DNA of 8,576 bases from Candidatus Pacearchaeota archaeon (GTDB lineage Archaea; Nanobdellota; Nanobdellia; Pacearchaeales; GW2011-AR1). The stretch covers positions 1-8,576 of the forward strand of contig WAQV01000058.1 in NCBI GenBank assembly GCA_015520065.1, in the 5' to 3' direction. Positions 1 through 6,067 of the stretch are shown here, one piece after another (the stretch's first letter is position 1; each line of letters starts with the position of its first letter). A program made the translations under genes and the position numbers. Below the pieces are notes generated by a model, which ran no database searches, was not told the DNA's origin, and saw nothing but the letters and a program-made list of their open reading frames with translations.

Positions 1-1230
1 AGGGATTACTCCTTCCTCAACAGCAGCCTGAGTTGCATGAAGTGCATCGTCAATCCTCATTTTTTTCTCTTTAAGCTCAGTCTCAGTTGCAGCACCTACA
101 TTAATAACAGCAATACCTCCGCTCAACTTTCCAAGTCTTTTTCTTAAATCCTCTTTTTTGTAATCACTATCTTCTTGCTCTATTTGTGATTCAATTTGCT
201 TGATTCTTTTTTCAATATCTTCTTTTTTCCCATGACCTTCGATAATTATTGTCTCTTCTTTTGTAACTTTTACTTTTTTTGCAGAACCTAAATCCTCAAG
301 TTTTACATCCTCTAGCTTCATGTCCAACTCCTTTGAGATTACTTTTCCTCCTGTAAGCACAGCAATATCCTCCAGAAGCTCTTTCTTTTCATCTCCGAAT
401 CCGGGAGCTTTAACTGCGCATACTTTAAGAGAACCTCTTATTAGGTTTATTACAAGAGTTGTCAATGCCTCTCCTTCAATATCATCTGCAATTATCAATA
501 AAGGTCTTCCTTCTTGATTGACTATTTCTAAAACAGGTATTAGGTCTTTTATGTTTGAAAGAGTTCTGTCAGTAATTAGTATGTAAGGGTCTTCATAATT
601 CGCTTCCATTTTTTCAGGGTCAGTCACCATGTATGGTGAAACGTATCCCTCATCAAACTGCATTCCTTCAACAACTTCGAGAGTTGTTTCAATGCTTTTT
701 GCTTCTTCAACAGTTATAACTCCAGTATGTCCTACTTTCTCCATTGCCTCTGCAATAAGATTTCCTATTTTTTCGTCGTTGTTTGCAGATATTGTTGCAA
801 CCTGGGCTATCTTTTCCTTATCTTTAACTGAAACAGATTTCTTTTTGAGGAAATCAACAACTCTCTCTGTTGCTTTTTCAATCCCTTTTTTAATTTCTAT
901 AGGATTAAGTCCAGAAGTGATGCTTTTAATTCCCTCTTTAATCATTACTTGAGCCAGAAGTGTTGCTGTTGTTGTTCCATCTCCCGCTTTTTCTTGAGTT
1001 TGAGATGCAACCTCTTTTATCAGTTTTGCGCCTATGTTTTCAAATTTATCTTTAAGCTCAATCTCTTTTGCAATTGTTACTCCGTCGTTTGTTATTAGAG
1101 GAGTCGCTCTGTCTAAGATAACATTTCTTCCTTTTGGACCGAGAGTTACTTTTACTGTGTTTGCTACTTTATCAATTCCATTAACAAGAGCCTGCCTTGC
1201 ATTCTCATTGAATATTAGTTGTTTTGCCAT
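1..1230 (-). CDS. groEL: Group I chaperonin GroEL (Hsp60), 3' end beyond the window
   Basis: ATP-dependent cytosolic folding chaperonin that works with a GroES lid. I translated the minus strand from ATG 1230-1228: 410 codons stay open to the window edge, so about 130 C-terminal residues of a roughly 540-residue protein are missing. Group I signatures are clear: TLGPKGRNV (29-37), NDGVTIAKEI (48-57), the nucleotide-binding GDGTTTAT (83-90), the apical segment around EGMQFDEGY (188-196), and the returning equatorial segment VGAATETE with DDALHAT (378-400). Asp49, Asp84 and Asp395 correspond to E. coli Asp52, Asp87 and Asp398, so ATP hydrolysis should be intact. The start lies one base after the groES stop, with no Shine-Dalgarno sequence, suggesting translational coupling. 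Archaea normally use the group II thermosome, so this bacterial type points to horizontal acquisition (inference). The identification itself is very secure. Confidence 0.97.
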   Translation of the reverse strand, partial: MAKQLIFNENARQALVNGIDKVANTVKVTLGPKGRNVILDRATPLITNDGVTIAKEIELKDKFENIGAKLIKEVASQTQEKAGDGTTTATLLAQVMIKEGIKSITSGLNPIEIKKGIEKATERVVDFLKKKSVSVKDKEKIAQVATISANNDEKIGNLIAEAMEKVGHTGVITVEEAKSIETTLEVVEGMQFDEGYVSPYMVTDPEKMEANYEDPYILITDRTLSNIKDLIPVLEIVNQEGRPLLIIADDIEGEALTTLVINLIRGSLKVCAVKAPGFGDEKKELLEDIAVLTGGKVISKELDMKLEDVKLEDLGSAKKVKVTKEETIIIEGHGKKEDIEKRIKQIESQIEQEDSDYKKEDLRKRLGKLSGGIAVINVGAATETELKEKKMRIDDALHATQAAVEEGVIP

Positions 1231-1231
1231 T

Positions 1232-1591
1232 TTATTTCTTTTCAGAATTTTCCTCTTTTGCTTTATCTGAACTTTCAGAGTTTGCTGACTGAGATTTTGC
1301 TTTGCCTTGAGTATTTGAGGAGTTATTGCCAAGCTTTGCAATTATGTCTCTGAAGTCAACTATAATGTATTTCTCTCCATCTACTTCAATCTCTTCTGAA
1401 CTGTATCCTTTGTAAATTACTATATCTCCTTTTTTAATCGGAAGTCTTTTTCCGCTTGGGAAAAGACCCATTGCTATAATTTCTCCCTGGTTTTTGTCTT
1501 CTGATTCTGGCAGGATTATTCCTGACTTTGTCTTTGTTTCTTTCTTCACAGGTTTTATCAATACTCTCTCACCTATTGGCTTAATCTCCAT
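1232..1591 (-). CDS. groES: Group I co-chaperonin GroES (Hsp10) with a hydrophilic C-terminal tail
   Basis: Heptameric lid of the GroEL cage. The 119-residue product begins IKPIGERVLIKPV (3-15), the typical GroES first strand. The mobile loop spans about 17-34 and carries the GroEL-contacting hydrophobic tripeptide IIL (25-27) after a glycine. The core then continues through GEIIAMG (36-42), the roof-loop region, KKGDIVIYKGY (53-63) and the closing segment EKYIIVDFRDIIAKL (73-87). A normal GroES ends about here, at 90-100 residues. This one goes on for about 32 residues (88-119) rich in Ser, Asn, Lys and Glu, probably disordered. It is the first gene of the groES-groEL pair, in the standard bacterial order. 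A TATA box lies about 60 bp upstream and no Shine-Dalgarno sequence is evident. Confidence 0.96.
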   Translation of the reverse strand: MEIKPIGERVLIKPVKKETKTKSGIILPESEDKNQGEIIAMGLFPSGKRLPIKKGDIVIYKGYSSEEIEVDGEKYIIVDFRDIIAKLGNNSSNTQGKAKSQSANSESSDKAKEENSEKK

Positions 1592-1646
1592 TTTAATTCA
1601 AAAGGAATAAGATGGATTTATTTTAATGAAATGATTAAAAAAAGTG

Positions 1647-1654
1647 TTTATATA
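1647..1654 (-). promoter_or_regulatory. Candidate TATA box (box A) for groES-groEL
   Basis: On the minus strand this reads TATATAAA, a near-ideal archaeal box A, preceded by an A-rich stretch suitable as a BRE. Initiation about 25 bp downstream would fall near 1625 and give a leader of roughly 30-35 nt before the groES ATG. The bacterial-type operon therefore appears to be driven by an archaeal promoter. Confidence 0.65.
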
Positions 1655-1667
1655 GTTTTTTTTCTCA

Positions 1668-1728
1668 ATATATAGGATATATGTTACTTTTAGTATCTAA
1701 GATAGTAAATTTTAAATACTATAAGTAT
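1668..1728. promoter_or_regulatory. Three phased dyads, candidate operator between groES and the Lrp-type gene
   Basis: Three inverted repeats follow one another. The first is ATATAT-AGG-ATATAT (1668-1682, centre 1675). The second is a 21-bp dyad, TTTAGTATCT-A-AGATAGTAAA (1689-1709, centre 1699), with 9 of 10 pairs matching. The third is ATACT-ATA-AGTAT (1716-1728, centre 1722). Centres are 24 and 23 bp apart, slightly over two helical turns. The second abuts the regulator's TATA box, in the BRE position, and the third overlaps the end of that box. Lrp/AsnC proteins often bind such phased sites and repress themselves. The first repeat is pure AT alternation and could be chance. Confidence 0.45.
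1710..1718 (+). promoter_or_regulatory. Candidate TATA box for the Lrp/AsnC-type gene
   Basis: TTTTAAATA is centred about 26 bp before the ATG at 1740, so transcription would begin at or next to the start codon and yield a leaderless mRNA. No Shine-Dalgarno sequence is present, which agrees. Confidence 0.6.
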
Positions 1729-1739
1729 CCAATATTCTC

Positions 1740-2237
1740 ATGGCAAATCTGACTAAAAGGGAAAAACAGGTTTTAGTTGAGTTATTAAAAAACTGCAAAC
1801 TCACAGACCAGGAGATATCAAGAAAACTGAAAACCTCAAGACCAACTGTTTTTAAGATAAGGAAAAGAATTGAGGAAAAGGGGTTGATTGAGAGATATGC
1901 TGCAATTCCAGATATTGAAAAGTTTGGGCTTAGAGTGCATGCGTTAATCCTGTTTAAATGGAAAGATTATTCAAAAACTTCTGAGCTGAAAGAGGTTATA
2001 AGTTTTATAAAATCTCTTCCAGAAACAGTATTTTTTGCAAGAACAGAAAACAATAAAACAGATGTAATTTTATCTTTGCACGAAGGTTTAAAGGAATTTG
2101 AAGAGTACATTAAAAAAATAAAATACAAACTCGAGGATAATGTTTCCGATATTGATGTTATTTTATTTTCTGCAGACAATATTGTAAAAAGTTATGATGT
2201 CTCTTCATTAGTGATTGACCGGGTCAAGGAGAGATAA
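1740..2237 (+). CDS. Lrp/AsnC-type transcriptional regulator
   Basis: DNA-binding regulator of 165 residues, close to the usual Lrp size. The N-terminal winged helix-turn-helix covers about 5-52: a first helix (6-18), LTDQEISRKL as the second (21-30), a recognition helix in TSRPTVFKIRKRI (32-44), then KGLIERYAAIPD leading into the linker, the typical Lrp/AsnC transition. The remainder (about 63-150) has the alternating strand-helix pattern of a RAM-like effector and oligomerisation domain, with strands near VHALILFKW (66-74) and KTDVILSLH (106-114), but this part is divergent and I cannot name an effector. The gene is transcribed away from groES and shares a 148-bp intergenic region containing phased dyads, so autoregulation and possibly control of groES-groEL are reasonable inferences. 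Translation is probably leaderless from this ATG. The family call is solid; the target genes are unknown. Confidence 0.85.
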   Translation: MANLTKREKQVLVELLKNCKLTDQEISRKLKTSRPTVFKIRKRIEEKGLIERYAAIPDIEKFGLRVHALILFKWKDYSKTSELKEVISFIKSLPETVFFARTENNKTDVILSLHEGLKEFEEYIKKIKYKLEDNVSDIDVILFSADNIVKSYDVSSLVIDRVKER

Positions 2238-2255
2238 ATTATTATCACTCAATAA

Positions 2256-2305
2256 ACTTCTTCAGGCAGGAGAAGTCTTAGATTATCAATAAGGTTTTCT
2301 TTTTT
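2256..2305 (+). terminator. Possible terminator after the Lrp-type gene
   Basis: A 6-bp perfect inverted repeat, ACTTCT (2256-2261) and AGAAGT (2271-2276) with a 9-nt loop, is followed by the T-rich run at 2295-2305. Archaeal termination mostly relies on T tracts, and this one lies just after the convergent regulator gene and runs into the 3' end of gatD. The stem is short and the tract is interrupted by a C, so support is modest. Confidence 0.3.
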
Positions 2306-3608
2306 ACTCTTCCAGTCTCTCATTTAACTCATGAGAGAAATTTGTCAGCATTTTTTCTTTTATTGTTTGCTTGCTTTTTGCCCATTCTTCATGTCCTAAA
2401 ACCCATCCAAGTTTAACTAAAGCTGTTTCTGCAAGCATATCTTCAAGATAAATAATACCTGTCCCCAATAGTTCACGTCCGTTGCTGTAAACAAGAGGGT
2501 CAAGCCTGCCATATATAGTTTGTGGAGCAGCACAGACAATCATTCCTTTTTCCTGAACTTTTTTCAGTTTTGCTGTCCAGCTTTTTCTTGCACGACTCGT
2601 AGGAACATGTCCAAGGCCCGCCATTTCCAATACAATTCCTTTATAGCCTTTTTCAAGATAATATTCAAGAATTTCTGGGTCTTGCCCAGGATAAACTTTA
2701 ACTAATGCAACTTTTTCTTCAAATTTTGTATCTGTTTTTACTTTCTTTTTGGTATCTCTTTTTCTATAAGGGGTGAGCTTTACAATTTTTCCGTCAGGAA
2801 AGATTTTTGCAATTGGCCTGCTGTTTACAACTTTAAATGCATCTCTTTTTGAGGTATGCAGTTTTCTTACTTTGGTGCCAGGCATGGCATAACAGAAATC
2901 ATCGTTTGTTGACGAGTGCCCGACAAGCATAACTTCTGCAATATCTGAAACAGCAGCAATTGCAGCACACTGCAGGTTTAAGTTGGCATCAGAACTTGCA
3001 CGGTCAATGCTTCTCTGACTGTAAGTAAGAACTACTGGCTTATTGAGGTTTTTTATAAAGAACGACAATGCAGCAGAGGTGTAATGCAGAAAGTCTGTTC
3101 CGTGAGTTATTATTATTCCTGAAATGTTTGGGTCATTAAGGTATCTTTCAGAAACTCTTGCTATTTTTTGCCAGTCTCTGAAATCCATGTCTTCAGAAGC
3201 TTTCATAAAAGGAACCTCGACTTTTACGATATTTGCCTTTTCAAAAACCTGAGGATAGTATTTAAACAAATCTTCTGGGCTGGTAAGCCAGTCAACCCCT
3301 CCTTTTTTTGGATTTAATTTTGCTGCAATTGTGCCTCCTGTAATAATCATTGCAATGTTTGGCTTTTCTTTGTCTTTTTTCAAATGAATCTCTTCTTTTT
3401 TTTCAGGAATCTTCTTTATTAGCTTAATCTCAATAACATCTTTTTTGTTAAACCCTATATTGTATCCTGAATCAAGTTTTAACAGAACAATTCCTTTTTC
3501 AGTTTCAGGAGTTTCCAATAAAATGCCCTCATAAATCTTTGTAGAGAGATGAACCTCAACTAAATCTCCTGGTTCTGCATTAGAGCTTTTTTCTTTTCCC
3601 TCATTCAT
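2304..3608 (-). CDS. gatD: Glutamyl-tRNA(Gln) amidotransferase subunit D (GatD)
   Basis: Asparaginase-like subunit of the archaeal GatDE enzyme. It releases ammonia from an amide donor, and GatE uses it to convert Glu-tRNA(Gln) to Gln-tRNA(Gln). The 434 residues match the family length. An N-terminal beta-rich domain of about 75 residues (PGDLVEVHLS at 13-22) is specific to GatD and separates it from plain L-asparaginase. The asparaginase fold follows with both catalytic motifs: TGGTIAAK (90-97, nucleophile Thr93) and THGTDFLHYT (168-177, Thr171 and Asp172). Lys249 in KVRKLHTS is the likely catalytic lysine. A C-terminal segment with VLEMAGLGHVP (about 325-335) is also typical. GatE is not in this window and must be elsewhere. 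The gene is monocistronic as far as visible, with a TATA box about 25 bp before the ATG. Confidence 0.96.
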   Translation of the reverse strand: MNEGKEKSSNAEPGDLVEVHLSTKIYEGILLETPETEKGIVLLKLDSGYNIGFNKKDVIEIKLIKKIPEKKEEIHLKKDKEKPNIAMIITGGTIAAKLNPKKGGVDWLTSPEDLFKYYPQVFEKANIVKVEVPFMKASEDMDFRDWQKIARVSERYLNDPNISGIIITHGTDFLHYTSAALSFFIKNLNKPVVLTYSQRSIDRASSDANLNLQCAAIAAVSDIAEVMLVGHSSTNDDFCYAMPGTKVRKLHTSKRDAFKVVNSRPIAKIFPDGKIVKLTPYRKRDTKKKVKTDTKFEEKVALVKVYPGQDPEILEYYLEKGYKGIVLEMAGLGHVPTSRARKSWTAKLKKVQEKGMIVCAAPQTIYGRLDPLVYSNGRELLGTGIIYLEDMLAETALVKLGWVLGHEEWAKSKQTIKEKMLTNFSHELNERLEE

Positions 3609-3627
3609 ACAAGATCCAATTTTCAGG

Positions 3628-3638
3628 AATATAAAAAA
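3628..3638 (-). promoter_or_regulatory. Candidate TATA box for gatD
   Basis: On the minus strand this reads TTTTTTATATT. Its centre is about 24-25 bp before the gatD ATG (3608), which predicts a leaderless or nearly leaderless transcript. No Shine-Dalgarno sequence precedes the ATG. Confidence 0.55.
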
Positions 3639-3661
3639 GTGTTGATTTTTACGTGTTTTTT

Positions 3662-3685
3662 GGAACTACTGATTTCAGCAATTCC
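3662..3685. repeat. 24-bp imperfect palindrome between the gatD and rps10 promoters
   Basis: The arms are GGAA-n-T-n-CTGA, a TT centre, and TCAG-n-A-n-TTCC: 9 of 11 positions pair in perfect register. It lies between the two divergent TATA boxes, about 24 bp from the gatD box and 15 bp from the rps10 box. It could be an operator shared by both promoters; chance cannot be excluded. Confidence 0.4.
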
Positions 3686-3700
3686 GTGCCACACCAAACC

Positions 3701-3708
3701 TTTTTAAA
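3701..3708 (+). promoter_or_regulatory. Candidate BRE and TATA box for rps10
   Basis: TTTTTAAA is preceded by ACCAAACC (3693-3700), a plausible BRE. Initiation near 3730 would leave a leader of about 40 nt that contains GGAG (3755-3758), placed 13 nt before the ATG. A second AT-rich candidate, TTTTTATATAAAAT, begins at about 3714, so the exact start is uncertain. Confidence 0.5.
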
Positions 3709-3771
3709 CCAATTTTTTATATAAAATATATCTAAATTAAACAATTTTAGCTTTGGAGATTTAAAGATAAA

Positions 3772-4080
3772 ATGCCGACAGTAAGAGTAAAGCTAAATAG
3801 CACTGATATCAACACTCTTAATGAGATTTGCGAGCTAATTAAGGGTATAGCAAAAAAAACAGGAATAATTATTCGTGGCCCTGTGCCATTGCCTACAAAA
3901 AAACTTAAGATAACAACAAGGAAATCTCCTTGCGGTGACGGGACAGCAACATTTGACAGATTTGAGATGAGAATCCATAAGAGGCTTATAGACCTCCCTG
4001 CAAATGAAAGAGTCCTTCATAATATCATGAGGCTTAAAATACCTAAAAATGTCAATATAAAAATAGAGATTAAAGATTAA
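3772..4080 (+). CDS. rps10: Small-subunit ribosomal protein uS10
   Basis: Component of the 30S head that contacts 16S rRNA near the 3' major domain. The 102-residue protein has the archaeal/eukaryotic form of uS10: an N-terminal strand and helix (VRVKLNSTDINTLNEICELI at 4-23), the exposed loop with GPVPLPTKKLKITTRKSP (36-53), then the signature GDGTATFDRFEMRIHKRLID (55-74). The sequence ends in IKIEI-KD. The length is normal and no residue stands out. In many archaea this gene directly follows the elongation factor 1-alpha gene. Here it has its own promoter region and is followed by thyX after 53 bp, so the usual linkage is broken. The start follows a weak GGAG Shine-Dalgarno sequence and is supported by the conserved MPTVRVKL beginning. 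Confidence 0.97.
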   Translation: MPTVRVKLNSTDINTLNEICELIKGIAKKTGIIIRGPVPLPTKKLKITTRKSPCGDGTATFDRFEMRIHKRLIDLPANERVLHNIMRLKIPKNVNIKIEIKD

Positions 4081-4103
4081 AATATATTTTTCTGAATACA
4101 TTT

Positions 4104-4112
4104 ATTTAAATA
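4104..4112 (+). promoter_or_regulatory. Candidate TATA box for the thyX-tmk pair
   Basis: ATTTAAATA is centred 26 bp before the thyX ATG (4134), in the position expected for a leaderless transcript. No Shine-Dalgarno sequence is seen; the bases before the ATG are a T run. The pair may also be read through from rps10. Confidence 0.55.
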
Positions 4113-4133
4113 TTCCAGCTGTAAAGTTTTTTT

Positions 4134-5282
4134 ATGGAGTTGCAGTTGTTCGCATCCACAAACAGGCTTAGCAATAAAAGCAGTTTGGAAAGATTCTCGC
4201 AGATATGCGCCAGGGTGTGTTACTCTGAAAAAGACCTTGAAGAGCTAAAACAGGAAAAAAAGAACCCTTCTCTTATTGAAAGGCTTATAAAGTCTGGCCA
4301 TCACAGCCCTTTTGAGCATATATGGTTTTCATTTTATTTTAAGGGAATTCCAAAAATAATGGCTATGGTTCTTAATAATGAAAAACAGTATGTCACTTCT
4401 GAAAAATCTGCAAGATACACTCAAATGTCTTCAATTGAGAGTTTTCAGAAAGAAAAATATGACAAATGGATGGATATTTTAATGCCTCTTATTGATAAAG
4501 CATATCCTTTCAATCCTGATACTGATGCAGGAAAAAGAGCAACAGCAATTAAAAAACTCGCTCAGGAAAATGCCCGTTATATGACCTCTGTTTTTACTCC
4601 AACAAAGATGGTTTATACAGTTAATTTAAGGCAGCTCAATTTTCTGTTTGATGAATTTGAAAAGTTTATTGATAAGCATGAAAGCAGCAGAGATATTATG
4701 AAAAAAAGAATTTCAGAAAGCATGAAAAAATTTGTTAATGAGTTGGAATTTTTAAAAATCTCAGGATTGAAAAACCAGACTGACAGAGGATTGTCTATGT
4801 TTTCTGATTTAAGACCTGAGAAACATTTTGGAGTTACTTATTCAACAAATTATCTTTTAAGTTTTGCGGCTCTTGCACAGGCTCACAGGCATAGGACTAT
4901 AAACTACAACATTATTGGCGGAGCTGAGTTAAATGCTCCTTATGGGTTTTTTGTTCCGCAAATAATTTCTGACAACCCTAAGCTCGTTAGAGAGTGGATA
5001 AATGATTTAAAGAAAATATCTGAGTATGACTTTCCTCAGGCGCAATTAGTCAGAGTCATGGAAAGAGGAACAATAGAGGATTTCAGGTCTAAGACAATTT
5101 TAAGGATTTGCGGAGCTGCGCAGTATGAGATTATGGCAAACACTCTTGAGGTTGCAAAGAATTATAAGAGTTTTCAGGAAATGTATGGTGAAAAAGCCTT
5201 AACACCTAAGTGCATGCAAGGAATGAAATGCAACTCTCCTTGCGTTTGGGGAGGAAAAAAAGCGCTGGAAAGAGCTGTATAA
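4134..5282 (+). CDS. thyX: ThyX-like flavin-dependent thymidylate synthase, two-domain form
   Basis: Probable folate- and FAD-dependent conversion of dUMP to dTMP. At 382 residues it is longer than a standard ThyX (about 220-250) and appears to contain two ThyX-like halves. The first half has GHHSPFEH (55-62), EKSARYTQM (90-98) and YTVNLRQLNFL (161-171), matching the GHxSxxEH, xSxRY and dUMP-binding NxRxL elements. However, the RHR that should stand just before SARY is replaced by NEK (82-84). The second half supplies RHRT (252-255), then FFVP (272-275) and PQAQLVRVMERGTIEDF (301-317), but lacks the GHxSxxEH motif. The tail has Cys360, Cys366 and Cys370 (Cx5Cx3C). The active site may therefore be completed between halves (inference). 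The adjoining dTMP kinase gene supports a role in dTTP synthesis. The family is confident; catalytic activity is less so. Confidence 0.85.
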   Translation: MELQLFASTNRLSNKSSLERFSQICARVCYSEKDLEELKQEKKNPSLIERLIKSGHHSPFEHIWFSFYFKGIPKIMAMVLNNEKQYVTSEKSARYTQMSSIESFQKEKYDKWMDILMPLIDKAYPFNPDTDAGKRATAIKKLAQENARYMTSVFTPTKMVYTVNLRQLNFLFDEFEKFIDKHESSRDIMKKRISESMKKFVNELEFLKISGLKNQTDRGLSMFSDLRPEKHFGVTYSTNYLLSFAALAQAHRHRTINYNIIGGAELNAPYGFFVPQIISDNPKLVREWINDLKKISEYDFPQAQLVRVMERGTIEDFRSKTILRICGAAQYEIMANTLEVAKNYKSFQEMYGEKALTPKCMQGMKCNSPCVWGGKKALERAV

Positions 5283-5291
5283 TTGTATAAG

Positions 5292-5912
5292 ATGTCTAAA
5301 GGAAGATTTATTGTTTTTGAGGGAATTGATGGTTGCGGAAAAGGGACTCAGCTGGAATTAGCTCACTCTTATCTCTGGAACAGGGACAAAAAAACAATGA
5401 TTCTATCAACAAGAGAACCGACAAAGGATTCTCCACAGATAAGAGAAAAAATGAGAAAAGAAAAAAACGCTCATGAGAATGGAGAGTGGTATGTGGAAAG
5501 GTTTATTAAGGACAGGATTAATCACTGCAGGAATTACATATCTCCTGCACTTGAGAAAGGAATTCATGTTTTATGCGACAGATATAAACACTCAACACTA
5601 ACATATCAGCATGCGCAGGGAATTGATTTTCAAAAACTTATTGATATGCATAATCATGAAGACATTCTAATTCCAGATTTAACACTTATTTATGACTGCC
5701 CTGCAAGGATTGCTTTTGAAAGAAGAAAAAATGCAGGAGCGACAGATGTTTTTGATAAAGATATCTTTTTTCAAGAAAGATTAAGAAAAGAGTATCTAAG
5801 GCTTCCGCAAAAACTTCCTGGAGAGCGAATAATTGTTATTGATGCTTCAAGAGATATTGAAAAGGTTTTTGAGTATACTCGACACTATATTGACGATTTG
5901 CTTGGATGTTAA
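5292..5912 (+). CDS. tmk: Thymidylate (dTMP) kinase
   Basis: Phosphorylates dTMP to dTDP with ATP, the step after ThyX. The 206-residue product shows FIVFEGIDGCGKGTQ (6-20) with the P-loop, TREP (40-43, substrate-side motif), CDRYKHSTLTYQ (95-106) containing the DR(Y/H) motif, IPDLTLIYDCP (127-137) with the following ERRK segment, and a lid-like region with FFQERLRKEYLRL (159-171). Length is usual for the family. I chose ATG 5292 over the in-frame TTG at 5283 because MSKGRFIVFEG aligns with the normal start and TTG adds only three residues. The start lies 9 bp after the thyX stop, so the two are surely co-transcribed. The P-loop ends GKGTQ rather than the more common GKST or GKTT, a form familiar from adenylate kinases; the DRY and lid motifs keep the dTMP kinase call. 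Confidence 0.93.
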   Translation: MSKGRFIVFEGIDGCGKGTQLELAHSYLWNRDKKTMILSTREPTKDSPQIREKMRKEKNAHENGEWYVERFIKDRINHCRNYISPALEKGIHVLCDRYKHSTLTYQHAQGIDFQKLIDMHNHEDILIPDLTLIYDCPARIAFERRKNAGATDVFDKDIFFQERLRKEYLRLPQKLPGERIIVIDASRDIEKVFEYTRHYIDDLLGC

Positions 5913-5913
5913 C

Positions 5914-5922
5914 TTTTTAAAA
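5914..5922 (+). promoter_or_regulatory. Candidate TATA box for tRNA-Ser
   Basis: TTTTTAAAA begins two bases after the tmk stop and is centred about 29 bp before the mature tRNA 5' end, so the primary transcript would start only a few bases ahead of the tRNA. Confidence 0.6.
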
Positions 5923-5946
5923 CAAGATTTCTAACTAATTAAATAT

Positions 5947-6027
5947 GCCCGCGTCGCATAGTGGTATTGCACCAGCTTGGAGGGCTGGGCCCTTCGGGGC
6001 ACCCAGGTTCGATTCCTGGCGCGGGCG
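5947..6027 (+). tRNA. tRNA-Ser (anticodon GGA)
   Basis: I folded this by eye. The acceptor stem GCCCGCG (5947-5953) pairs fully with CGCGGGC (6020-6026), with discriminator G at 6027. The D arm has a 3-bp stem GCA/TGC (5956-5958, 5968-5970). The anticodon stem CCAGC/GCTGG (5972-5976, 5984-5988) encloses the 7-nt loop TTGGAGG, with anticodon GGA at 5979-5981, reading UCC and UCU. A long variable arm GCCC-TTCG-GGGC (5989-6000) marks a class II tRNA, and the T arm is CCAGG-TTCGATT-CCTGG (6003-6019). The long variable arm and G73 agree with serine. CCA is not encoded. Total length of 81 nt is on the short side for a serine tRNA because the D arm is small. There is no intron. Confidence 0.93.
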
Positions 6028-6067
6028 TGTCGCTTAAATATAACTTCTTCCGCCTAGAAAGAGAGTT

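Noticed and set aside
320..1270. Plus-strand open frames of 65, 107 and 78 codons
   Set aside because: They lie antisense to groEL, and one also overlaps the end of groES. The minus-strand translation is an unmistakable chaperonin.
3835..4101. An 88-codon minus-strand frame over rps10
   Set aside because: It is the reverse-strand shadow of a highly conserved ribosomal protein gene.
5947..6027. tRNA-Pro reading with anticodon TGG
   Set aside because: Shifting the loop to centre TGG breaks the perfect 5-bp anticodon stem CCAGC/GCTGG; the long variable arm also demands a class II tRNA such as serine.
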